Below, in pieces: positions 1 to 9,159 of a stretch of DNA of 64,000 nucleotides. The stretch is from Heliopora coerulea. Its lineage: Eukaryota > Cnidaria > Anthozoa > Scleralcyonacea > Helioporidae. A program made the translations under genes and the position numbers. A model generated the notes under the pieces. The model searched no databases, was not told the origin of the DNA, and saw nothing but the letters and a program-made list of their open reading frames with translations. The stretch lies in contig JASJOG010000201.1 of assembly GCA_030142905.1 (NCBI GenBank), forward strand, positions 124,001 through 188,000, in the 5' to 3' direction. Each line of letters starts with the position of its first letter. The first letter of the stretch is position 1.

Positions 1-1068
1 CACTCTGTTGTTCTTGCATTAAAATATTGCATCTGTCCTTCGTGAGGACTGTTATAATTTGTTTGTTAGTTAAACAGATTTACCAAATTTATTTTGTAGT
101 TTTGAGTTCTCCTAACGACCAAAAAAAAACAACTGGTAGAATTTAGCTCACAATAAGCTACTCAAAGAGAAAAAATTCCATGGACACGTAAGCCAGTTAG
201 TTGAATAATTTATCAGCATTCGGGTTTGTTTCTTTTGCGGTAAGCAACTCCAAATATGGGAGCGAGTTTATGAATTCGTCACATCTAGGCAAGATCCATT
301 TCAATTGTTTTTTGTTTCTGTTAGTTTTATCTGTATTTCATGAAGATTTAATCTCCTGAAAGTTTAATGTCCAGTTTAAAATCGTCTTCGTATTTGGTGA
401 TTCGTAAGGTAAAGCACTAATGTTCTTCATAAGACTGGGATAGTTCTTCCAGGTAAAATCCATTTGTAGTTCGTTCAATGCGAGGTTTCACTACAAAAAA
501 TACAATGAAAAACGGCAGTTTTCACCAAAATCACAAAGTATTTCCCATTTGACTCTGCCTTCGTCATGTTGAGTCGAGGACCTCGATTTGCAAGAAAAGA
601 TTTGGGGCATAGAAGTTTGTTCCCCTTTTTACCACAAATTTGCTCCAAAATGGCAGCGTTCAAGTTTCATTCAAATTTTCAGGACAATACCTACTCTAGT
701 TTCACTTATGATCTGTATGGTTCTAATCACCTATAGGTCATTATTGAGATTGATAACGTAATTTTCTGACCAATCATTCTGTGGGATTTTCGATAATCAC
801 CAGTGTAATAATACTGACATACTATATACACGTTAACATTGGTGAATAATTAACTACTTTTTATTGTCATACCATAGAAAGTGTATAGTTATAACAATTG
901 TGGGGCTCTTGTTCTTAACTCGGATACTTTAGAATTGGCGACTGGGATTTTCTATGCTGTAGAGGGTAAAGTCCCCGACCTGGTGCTAAAAGGAGGGGGG
1001 ATAGCGGGGAAGCAGAGACGTGGCATCCATTTTTCTAAAATGTGAATGCGTATGTCTTGAATAGGAAA

Positions 1069-1444
1069 ATGTCTGTTAGGTATGCAGCCTTGAAAGGAGA
1101 TTTGGATGGCGTTAAAGCTGCAGTGGAGAATGGCGCAGACATTGAAGAGCAGGGAGAATTCCTGGGGGGAACTGCTTTACATGATGCTTGTTTAACTGGA
1201 TATTTTTCAATAACTGATTATCTAATCCAACGTGGTGCTGAAGTTAACTGTACAGACAAGTATGGTTGGTTGCCTATTCACTATGCCTGCGGGGAGGGTC
1301 ATCTAGACATCGTAAAATTACTCATCAGCAAAGGCAGTGACTTTACATCAACAGATGAATATGGTGTTACCACACTTAATTTGGCATCAATGAATGGACA
1401 TACCAGGGTGACTGAATATCTTATGCAGTGTGCTGCAGAAGCAG
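1069..1444 (+). CDS. Ankyrin-repeat exon of unit 1 (candidate alternative first exon)
   Basis: The exon opens at ATG 1069 with A at -3 and encodes about 125 residues. One degenerate N-terminal ankyrin helix pair (about residues 1-33) is followed by three full repeats with the usual TALHDAC, LPIHYAC and GH.D.VKLLI signatures. It ends in a consensus donor: G at 1444 followed by GTAATT, leaving a phase-1 codon. Reading through gives a stop nine bases later, so splicing is required for a meaningful product. No Roc, COR or Death exon lies between it and unit 2. Its phase-1 end would fit the acceptor at 14143 exactly, predicting a 1007-residue product. It could equally be a dead duplicate: ankyrin spacing is intact, but the last repeat has drifted. 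Ankyrin repeats bind protein partners; the partner is unknown. Confidence 0.7.
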
Positions 1445-1549
1445 GTAATTAGTGTGAATTTTAATTTATTCTGATGGATCAAAGATTTTTTATATTTTAT
1501 ATTTTTCAATTTTGACCTTTAATTGTTTATCAAGTATTTTGCATTCTAA

Positions 1550-1906
1550 AGCCCCGATTACACGAAGGCGAGCTGGCTTGGCTAGTGGGCTATCTCTGTT
1601 GCCGGAAAAGATTATGTTTTGATATTACATGAAGTGAGCTGGCCCGCTTGCCGAGCTCGATTGTTGTTTAAATTTACTATGTTCGCATGCTCCCTGGCAT
1701 TAAACTAGCCCGGTGACCAGGATGATTATTATTGCATGAGGTGAGCTGGCTTGTTCACCAAGCTGGCCCGGTTGGCTTGAACCGAGCCAGTCCAGTAAAT
1801 GGGCTGGCTCATTGCCATGTAATCACGTTATTTTCTTTAGTGAGTTTATCATTGTTTGGCGGGCTGGCCCGGTGAACGGGCCAGCTCGTCTCACGTAATC
1901 ACGTCC
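1550..1906. mobile_element. Non-autonomous DNA element (MITE), Harbinger-like by TSD
   Basis: Present in unit 1 and cleanly absent from unit 2, where the flanks join at about 9264. Termini are imperfect inverted repeats that share GATTAC and CGAGCTGG blocks. A CTAA/TAA sequence stands on both sides and only once at the empty site, consistent with a 3-base TAA target duplication. The interior has several degenerate copies of a GAGCTGGCCCG-type motif and no coding capacity. The superfamily assignment rests on the target-site length only. Confidence 0.7.
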
Positions 1907-2875
1907 TAATATGGGGTTACTATTCTCAGTAATATAAAATAAAAAAATTAAAGTGCTGATGCCACATAAGCAGTCTGTGCTTTTCACCAGACCCACAGAC
2001 AGGCAACAGGAGGCCCGGGGCAATGTGGTCATCCACCCCCACTCCCCCACCCAAAACGCCAAAAAGAATTTCAGTCGGCCTTTAGGCCTTTAAGGCATTT
2101 TGAGGAATTCTTAAGAATGAGGCCCTTACAATCTGAGGCCCCTTAGAGTACGAGACCCTGGGGCAATCTGCATTCCCTGCCCCTCTTCTCTGCAGGCCTG
2201 CTTTTTACTAAAATCTGAGTCCAAATCCGCGTCCGAATCCAGTCAAATAAACTCCCAGTCGAAGTCGGGGTGCAAGTCCGACTTATTAATGTATACACTT
2301 CATGCTCCTGTAAAGAAACAGCCACGTAGTACACCATATTTCGCATAGATATAGACTGTAATGAAGCCATTTGACGAGATATCTCTGACATTTTAATTTT
2401 ACTATCGTAATTCACAGCAAAATTATTGATTTCACGTCAAAAACACGAGTGATAAGAGCGTTTCTGCCACGAGCCTTGTACGATGAGAACACTGTCACAT
2501 CAGATAAGACCTCTGTGAGAATAAAACCTTTTTACCGGAAAACTTGATGCTGGCACTGAAAGCGGTTCATTGCCAGCATGCACAGTCGTGGGTATTTTCT
2601 CTGACTGTAAGGCCTAAAACTGAATTTTGCCCCACGCAAGACGCCAAATATTTTAGACAATCCCCCTATTCAAGATTTATGGGAAAAACGAAGACGGCAG
2701 AAATTTTGTTGGACTCGTACAGATTGTTCTCACCCTTATTTTGACAATAATGATCAGTTGCACGTGCTTATAATTTTGATGGTTAACGTCAATTTAAAGT
2801 TTATTCTGGAGATGTTTATTTTCGCTTGAACTGCACATCTTACTAAAATAATGATAATTATCAAATTAAGTTTAC

Positions 2876-3012
2876 GATTAAATTTGACCCTAACCTCAAT
2901 CCTGACTCTAATTCTAACCCTAACCCTAACTCCAATGCTAAACTTAACCCTTATCCCAATCCTAACTCTAACCCTAATCCCAATCAAATTAAGTTTAAAT
3001 CTAAGTTTAGGG
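2876..3012. repeat. Degenerate telomere-like repeat (CCCTAA)n, unit 1
   Basis: Imperfect run of CCCTAA, CCTAAC and related hexamers on the plus strand, the complement of the animal telomere repeat TTAGGG. It produces spurious open frames on both strands because six is a multiple of three. The same tract occurs in unit 2 at about 9924-10064. It is an interstitial, decayed array and not a chromosome end. Confidence 0.75.
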
Positions 3013-3314
3013 TTAGGCAGTGGTGTAATGAGGATGGAGGGGCGATTGGTGCAGAAGCCCCAAGCGGTTCTTTTTCGAGGGGCGGCATTTTCGGCCATCA
3101 GTGTCCTGAAAACGTTCACCTAGATACCAAGTCATTCTCGTATTGTTGATAGACAAATGTAAAACCAACTAATGACTATTTATTTGAAGCTTGATAGCCG
3201 TTGAAGAGCAAAGTTTGCATAAGTTTACCCTTGAGTACTGGTTAGTAATTTGAATTAATATACATGGTGGAGAAAGAATATTCCATTTGCGATAAAATAT
3301 TCTTTGTGCTTGCC

Positions 3315-4614
3315 CAGGGGCGGACTGACAACGTTTTGGCTTTCGGGCAGGAGGAAAACTTGGGCCCCTAAGAAAAAATTAATACTAAGTGCCTAAATGT
3401 CGTGTATAGCTCGACTATAATTAATTCCATTAGATGTTAAAATAAAAACGAGTGCATGACACACTAAATTAACCAATAATCAAACGTATTTATTTGAACT
3501 ACCTTCTTCCGGTCTTTACGACTTATTGTATTCTTTAGTGGTCTGCAGTAAAAGTAAAGAGCTAAGTTCCTTCGACGTTAGAGCAAACTTGTCGAAGATG
3601 CGTTCTTTGTCGTCTTAAGCTGCAGTGCAATATTCTTTTCCACAGCAATCAACATGAGTGCCTCAAGATTGTCCTGTGTTAAGGTGGATCTTAGTCTCGT
3701 TTTCAGTATTTTGGGTTTTGAAAAGGATCATTCGCGCAAGCATTGTTTAATGCTTAGTGTAATCAAATACTGGTAAACTACAGTGTAAGTACAAGTTTTC
3801 GTATCCTGTTGAGAATAACCTGTACTGGAACAGCAATCTGAAAGCACACGAGAAATAGTTTAGGCAAACGACCTTCTTTACCAATTCGTTTGACTTTGAG
3901 GGCGGATGCTTATTCACTTCACCATCTAAGTTTTCATCTTCAGCTTCATCTGAATCGTCGTCGGGATCCAGTGGCAATAGGCCTTGTTTGATTGCAGCGT
4001 AATCTGATGCAAGGGATACGAGATCCTCTCGTAATGATACCGTGTCAATTTCGGGCTTCACTTCAGGTATTGCGTTGAGCATTGTTGCGCTAGCTGCGCT
4101 AAGCTAATTTCTTTGTGTAGATCTTTGTGACCACTGAATCGTCTGTTGATGTTTTGTACCACTGTGTCTAGAATGACGTTATGACAGGAAGTCTCAAAAT
4201 GTCTCGTTGAACTATCTACTGCGGTGGGCGACGTTGATCGTCGATTTGAACGAATTTCTGGGAGCTTTGGTGAAAGATTGATATTTTCTATTGCTAACTT
4301 ATCAATCACTTCATTGATAAATGTAGCTGCATGTCGGTGGACGTCGGCAAAATCTTTGTTGATCGGGCTGATTGTGTCGGATTAATTTTTATCATTCTCC
4401 ATGCTTGCAGAACTGCAATCTGGCAGTTTTTATGGTTTTACGCTTTCTATACCCGTGAATCGGCGGCTGCCTGTGATTGTCAGCGACTTTTGAACCATTC
4501 GAGAGACTCCTTGCAAAAAGAAATTAATTTTTTTTCCTCGCGGTGTTTTTGGGCCACCAGAGTATCCGTGCCCACGGTCAACGTCCCATTGCCCTACCGC
4601 TCAGTCCGCCCCTG
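3315..4614 (-). mobile_element. Internally deleted hAT transposon, unit 1
   Basis: Left end reads CAGGGGCGGACTGAC and the right end is its inverted counterpart (CTCAGTCCGCCCCTG). Eight-base flanks TGCTTGCC and CGCATGCC are decayed forms of one target duplication, confirmed by the cleaner TGCATGCC and TACATGCC around the unit-2 copy. Coding remnants on the minus strand (about 4309 to 3580) include an acidic linker and the hAT C-terminal dimerisation region (motif SFSKPKILKTRLRS then ALMLIAVEKNIAL). In-frame stops break it; the BED finger and most of the catalytic core are missing. It resembles the ZMYM1-like group of hAT transposases. Confidence 0.85.
3580..4309 (-). pseudogene. hAT transposase C-terminal fragment, unit 1
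   Basis: Read from 4309 towards 3580, three overlapping frames carry the C-terminal part of a hAT transposase. First come a SCHNVILDTVVQNINRRF stretch and an acidic spacer rich in D and E (3905-3965). Then comes the region just before dimerisation (SLPVFDY) and finally the dimerisation motif itself. A stop falls inside the otherwise conserved ERSFSK motif, where the unit-2 copy is intact. Frames change at least once near 4070. It cannot encode an active enzyme. Confidence 0.75.
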
Positions 4615-4732
4615 CGCATGCCTGCTTTTGGAGCCTTTTTTTCTTCTTTCTTTTCTTCGTTATAGGGGGGCAGTATTTTTTACTCCCGCCCCTGGCGGCA
4701 ATTTTCCTCGTTACTCCACTGGGGTTACGGTT

Positions 4733-4778
4733 ACCTCACCCGAATCCCAATCCTAAACCTAACCCTAATCCTAGACTT
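4733..4778. repeat. Short telomere-like tract, unit 1
   Basis: About seven degenerate CCTAAC-type hexamers just right of the hAT element. The matching tract in unit 2 is at about 11776-11824. Both hAT copies thus sit between two telomere-like blocks. Confidence 0.6.
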
Positions 4779-5740
4779 CATTTGAAAAAATTACCACTTC
4801 TGGTAATTGCATCTCGACTTATAGAGATGGGAGTTTACGAAAGCATGACGTAACCTTGCAATATGATTTCTCTTGTGCAACAAAGGAAATGAATAATCCC
4901 AAGAGTATTCTTGACACCGCCCTGGCTCCAGTAAAGACATGAGGAAGAACATTTTTACCATTTCGTAGTAACGGCAGCTCTTAAAACACCGGGAAGTTTC
5001 AAGTATGTTCAACGAAAAACGTTAATCGACCGACTAGAATAGCTTGGAAGCATTTTAGAAAGAAGAAAAAATGTCTAGGTTTAGAATATGAGGTTTGCTT
5101 CACTGTTGTAGGATTGGAACTACTTTGTTTACTGGCGTCGACGCCGCAGCTTTCGTAAAGTTTCTCCCGATACTATTCATTAGAATCTGGAAGCAAATGA
5201 CAGTGTAGCTTTAACACAGAACGGATAGAATCACAGTACAGGATTTTATCTGTAATATTCAGGGGACTTCAGTGAAAATTCTTTCGCTTATTGATTAGAA
5301 TTCTTTGGTAAATCTGTCATACATAAATAGATGGATTATGAAAGAGACGATGGATCAAAATTTGCCTTAATGCAACTGTTTGATCATGTTGGGAATTGAA
5401 AATAGTTTGAGACTGATTCGAGCAAATTCATGCCGTCGTGATATTAAAATAATAATGACATTACAGAATTCTCGGAGCTTCTAATGAATTCCTTTTGCTC
5501 TGGGGCGAGTAGGCCTTACCCACCCTTCCCACCCTGTAGTTGCGCCACTAGAACGACTGGTTTCGTTTCGAAAGCAACCAAGATGGTTCGTGATTGTCGA
5601 CCATAGTCCAATTACAATGAAATAATCAATTTGTCTAAATAGAACGTACGTTTCTATGGACAGGCTTGCAGTTCGAAGCATCGGACAAAAGCTTGCTTTC
5701 CAGTAACCGATGGCAGCTAAGTTAAAGTCACATATTTATA

Positions 5741-6020
5741 TGCAGTTGGAGTCAAAAGTTTACATACAACTTGGCTGAGATTATTCAACTTAAATTTTCG
5801 CAACACCGCCCATTTCATTGCACCGTACATTGTACGAGGAAAGTCAGTTAGAGATCTAGTAGATTTAAATCAGAGATGGCAAAGAGATTTTAGGTTTTAG
5901 TAACTAAACTTCAAAATTCCCTTGGGGCAAAGATTTACATACACTATGTTAGTATTTGATTGCATTGCCTCATACTTGTTTAACGTAAATTAAACTCTTG
6001 GGGTAGCCTTCAACAAGCTT
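5741..6020. mobile_element. Tc1-like terminus with paired direct repeats (truncated), unit 1
   Basis: Outer motif GTTGGAGTCAAAAGTTTACA at 5745 is followed about 180 bases later by an inner relative (AAAGATTTACATACACTATG). This is the layout of the long IR/DR termini of Sleeping-Beauty-type Tc1 elements. Sequence identity with unit 2 stops at 6020, exactly where unit 2 continues into antisense transposase sequence. The break lies inside the transposon. Confidence 0.65.
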
Positions 6021-7539
6021 TAATTATTTTTTTGCTTGATTTTACTAATTACTTTTACTGTACTTTACTTTTCTATTCCTTTCTGTACTTCACTGTATTT
6101 TATATAATTTAATTTTGTTTAATTTAATTTTTTACCATAATTTATTGGCTGGCCACCTGCAACACCTGACGCCAACTACTACGTTGCCTAAATATAAAGA
6201 TGCAAACTTAGACCACTGGGAACAACAAATATTCTGAATATTTTCAATATTAAAGTATACTATATATATTCCATTTCAACTAAAAGTACTTTTCATGTAT
6301 TTTTATATTTACTCTTCATAGTAAAGCCAACAACTGAAACAAACATGCAGGGAAGAAAGAGCCTCCAAGGGAAAAAGTAAGTGCATCAATGTTTACTTTA
6401 AAATTGCTGTAATGATTTATTGCTCTATAATAAGGAGATAGAGCTTAACTTGTTTCTCGGAAAAAAAATTATGGAACTAAGTAAGATAAGTTCAATGAGT
6501 AATTTACATATGGTGGAAGGGGATGGTGGTGGCAGACATGGACTTACAGGAACATCGTTTATTGCATCAAACTTTATCAGTACTTAGATAAGGTACTTAA
6601 TGGTATTTGCTTTCTAGTTAAAGGTAGCGTGAAGGATTCTCCAAATGTATCCCGTTTATGATTTTATGTTTAACTTTGACATTTGCACGATTATTATGCA
6701 CGATGCGATTGTTATCCTGGAGTATGTAATAAACTCATGACAATCTATGCAGCAAAATATACGCTTATGCTTCGCTGCAGTTTGTCCGCGACAGTTTGTC
6801 TTTTGACAAAGAGAGCTATTTCTAAGCATATAGCTCTAACTTCTAAACAAATAAACGGATAGAAATGCCACAAGGAATAGAAAGTTTAAAGCAACAACCT
6901 ACAGCAAGCTTCGCTCAGTTACACTTAGTGAACAAATCTGAGTAAACAGTGGTACCAACAACAGAACGTAAATGAACCTAAATTGGAAACAAAAATTAGA
7001 TAAAAGGATTAAATTACACCAAAGACATACCACTTGTCAACAATATTTAACAAAATTTTGCAGCGGCAACATATTCAACAAAAAATCGTTCCGCTTAAAG
7101 TCACCTTAGGTTATGAAACAAAGATATTACAGGATAGAAAAAAAAAGCGCAAGGACTGCAAGTCTGCAACACTTCAACCGTCGACAATCAAGAGACTAAC
7201 CCGAGATCTGTTTTTTAATTAGATCTCTTGTCTACTTCCTTGCACGAAGAAGTCAGAGTCAGTTAACGTTGTCAGTAATGTTACGGACCAGTTCTTCGTT
7301 ATTAATATTCGCCATCTTAAACTTCTCCGGGAACAACAAAGACAGTACCATAATTCTTTAAACCGTTTCGCGACAACACCATCCAAAATGTTAGTAAATT
7401 TCCTCATGCTGAAACTCCCTATTTGAAATTCTTTTAGAGTATTCAAGTCACCCAATTCTTTTGCTCTTAGAAGCGTCATCCCAATCTTTTTATAATATGA
7501 GCTGTTCCCAAAGAGGTGTCTGCAATGACATGGAAGAAT
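6021..7539. other. Spacer between duplication units
   Basis: T-rich stretch at 6021-6130 that matches the end of the window (63940-64000), then sequence without a convincing gene. An exon-like 55-base segment lies at 6322-6376. A short stretch at 6583-6680 resembles 24901-25000. A minus-strand open frame of 107 codons at 7219-7542 runs across the start of unit 2; I recognise no domain in it. Confidence 0.5.
6322..6376 (+). CDS. Candidate short exon, function unknown
   Basis: A pyrimidine-containing tract ending ATTTACTCTTCATAG precedes 55 open bases, followed by a GTAAGT donor at 6377. It would enter in phase 1 like the ROCO linker exon at 17180-17236 and encodes a similarly hydrophilic K/T/E-rich peptide. 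It leaves in phase 2, so it does not fit that gene directly. It may be a relic of a linker exon from a lost gene copy. Splice signals alone are weak evidence. Confidence 0.2.
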
Positions 7540-8591
7540 CACTCTTTTGTTCTTGCATTAAATTATTACACCTGTCCTTCGTGAAGGGTGTTATAATTTG
7601 TTTGTTAGTTAAACAGATTTACCAAATTTATTTTGTTGTTCTGAGTTCTCCTAACGAGCTGAAAACCAACAGTTAGAATTCAGCTCGCAATAAGCTACTA
7701 ATAAGCCAAAATTCCATGGATACGTAAGCCAGTTAGTTGAATAATTTATCACCATTCGGGTTTGTTTCTTTTGTGGTAAACAACTCCAAATATAGGATCG
7801 AGTTTATGGATTCATCACGTCTACGCAAGATCCATTTTAATTGCTTTTAGTTTCTATTATTTCTGCCTGTATTTCACGACGGTTCAATCTCCTGAAAAAC
7901 CAGTCTAAAATCGTTTTCGTATTTGGTGATTGGTAAAGTAAAGCACTGATGTTCTTCAAAAGACTGGGATAGTTCTTCCAGGTAAAATCTAGCTGTAGTT
8001 CGCTGAATGCGAGGTTTCACTATAAAAAATATCATGAAAAACGACAGTTTTCACCTAAAGCTGAAAATATTTCCCATTTGATTTTGCTCCCCTCATGTTG
8101 ACTCGAGGCCCTCAATTTGCAAGAAGACATTAGGGGCATAGAAGTTTGGTCCCCTTTTTACCACAAATTTGCTTAAAAATGGCAGCGTTCAAGTTTCATT
8201 CAAATTTTCAGGACAACGCATACTTTAGTTTAACTTACGATCTCTATGGTTCTAATCACCTATAGGTTATTATTGAGATTTATGACGTAACTTTCTGACC
8301 AATTACTCTTAGGGATTTTCGATAATCACCAGTGTAATTATACTAACATACTATATACACGTTCACATTGGTAAATAATTAACTACCCTTTATTGTCATA
8401 CCATAAAAAAGTGTATAGTTATAACAATTGCGGGGCTCTTGTTCAAGATCCTGATACTTTTGAGTTGGCGACTGAGATTCTATGCTGTAGGGGCCAAAGT
8501 CCCCGACCGGGTGCTAAACGGGGAGAGCGGGGGAGCAGAGACGTAGCATCCATTTTTCTAAAATGTCAATGCGTATGTTTTGAATAGGAAA

Positions 8592-9159
8592 ATGTCTGCT
8601 TGGGATTTACCAGAGAAAGAACTTTTCGATGCCGTTAAAGCTGCAGTGGAGGATGGCACAGACTTTGAAGTGCAGGAAGGATGGTTGAACGGAACTGCTT
8701 TACATTATGCTTGCTACAAGGGATATTTCTCAGTAGCTGATTATCTAGTCCGACGTGGTGCTAAAGTTAACTGTATAGACATGCATAGTTGCTTGCCTAT
8801 TCACTATGCCTGCAGGTGGGGTCATCTAGATTTTGTAAAATTACTCATCACCAAAGGCAGTGACTTCACATCAACAAATGAGTTTGGTCGTACTCCATTT
8901 CATGTTGCATCATTGAATGGACATACGCCATTGGTTGATTATCTAATCCAACGTGGTGCTGAAGTTAACTCAAGAAACGAGAATGGTTACTTGCCTATTC
9001 ACTATGCCTGCGAGAGTGGTCATCTAGATACAGTAAAATTACTCATCAACAAAGGCAGTGACTTCACATCAACAGATAACTATGGTCGTACTCCACTTAA
9101 ACTTGCATCATTATTTGGACATACCAGGGTGGCTGAATATCTTACGCAGCATGGTGCAG
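8592..9159 (+). CDS. Exon 1 (unit 2): ankyrin repeats
   Basis: Starts at ATG 8592 (context GGAAAATGT, A at -3); the open frame extends four codons upstream without another ATG. It codes for 189 residues and one base. After a degenerate capping repeat there are five full 33-residue ankyrin repeats, recognisable by ALHYAC, LPIHYAC, TPFHVAS and TPLKLAS helix starts and VKLLI..GSDFTS ends. Two successive two-repeat blocks (ending GSDFTSTN and GSDFTSTD) are closely alike, pointing to internal duplication. The donor is G at 9159 followed by GTAATT, phase 1, identical to that of the unit-1 exon. Ankyrin repeats normally provide the binding surface for a partner protein. Confidence 0.85.

Larger units (their letters stand above)
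1..6020. repeat. Tandem segmental duplication, unit 1
   Basis: Base 1 aligns with 7540 and base 6020 with 13084; the unit probably begins before the window. In a 118-base stretch compared by eye at the start, about nine bases in ten agree. Shared landmarks in the same order are an ankyrin exon, telomere-like DNA, a 1.3-kb hAT relic, a second telomere-like tract and a Tc1-like terminus. Unit 1 alone has a MITE at 1550-1906. It ends abruptly inside the Tc1-like sequence; unit 2 continues into the transposase remnant. The duplication is therefore older than the MITE insertion and younger than the hAT insertion. Confidence 0.9.
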
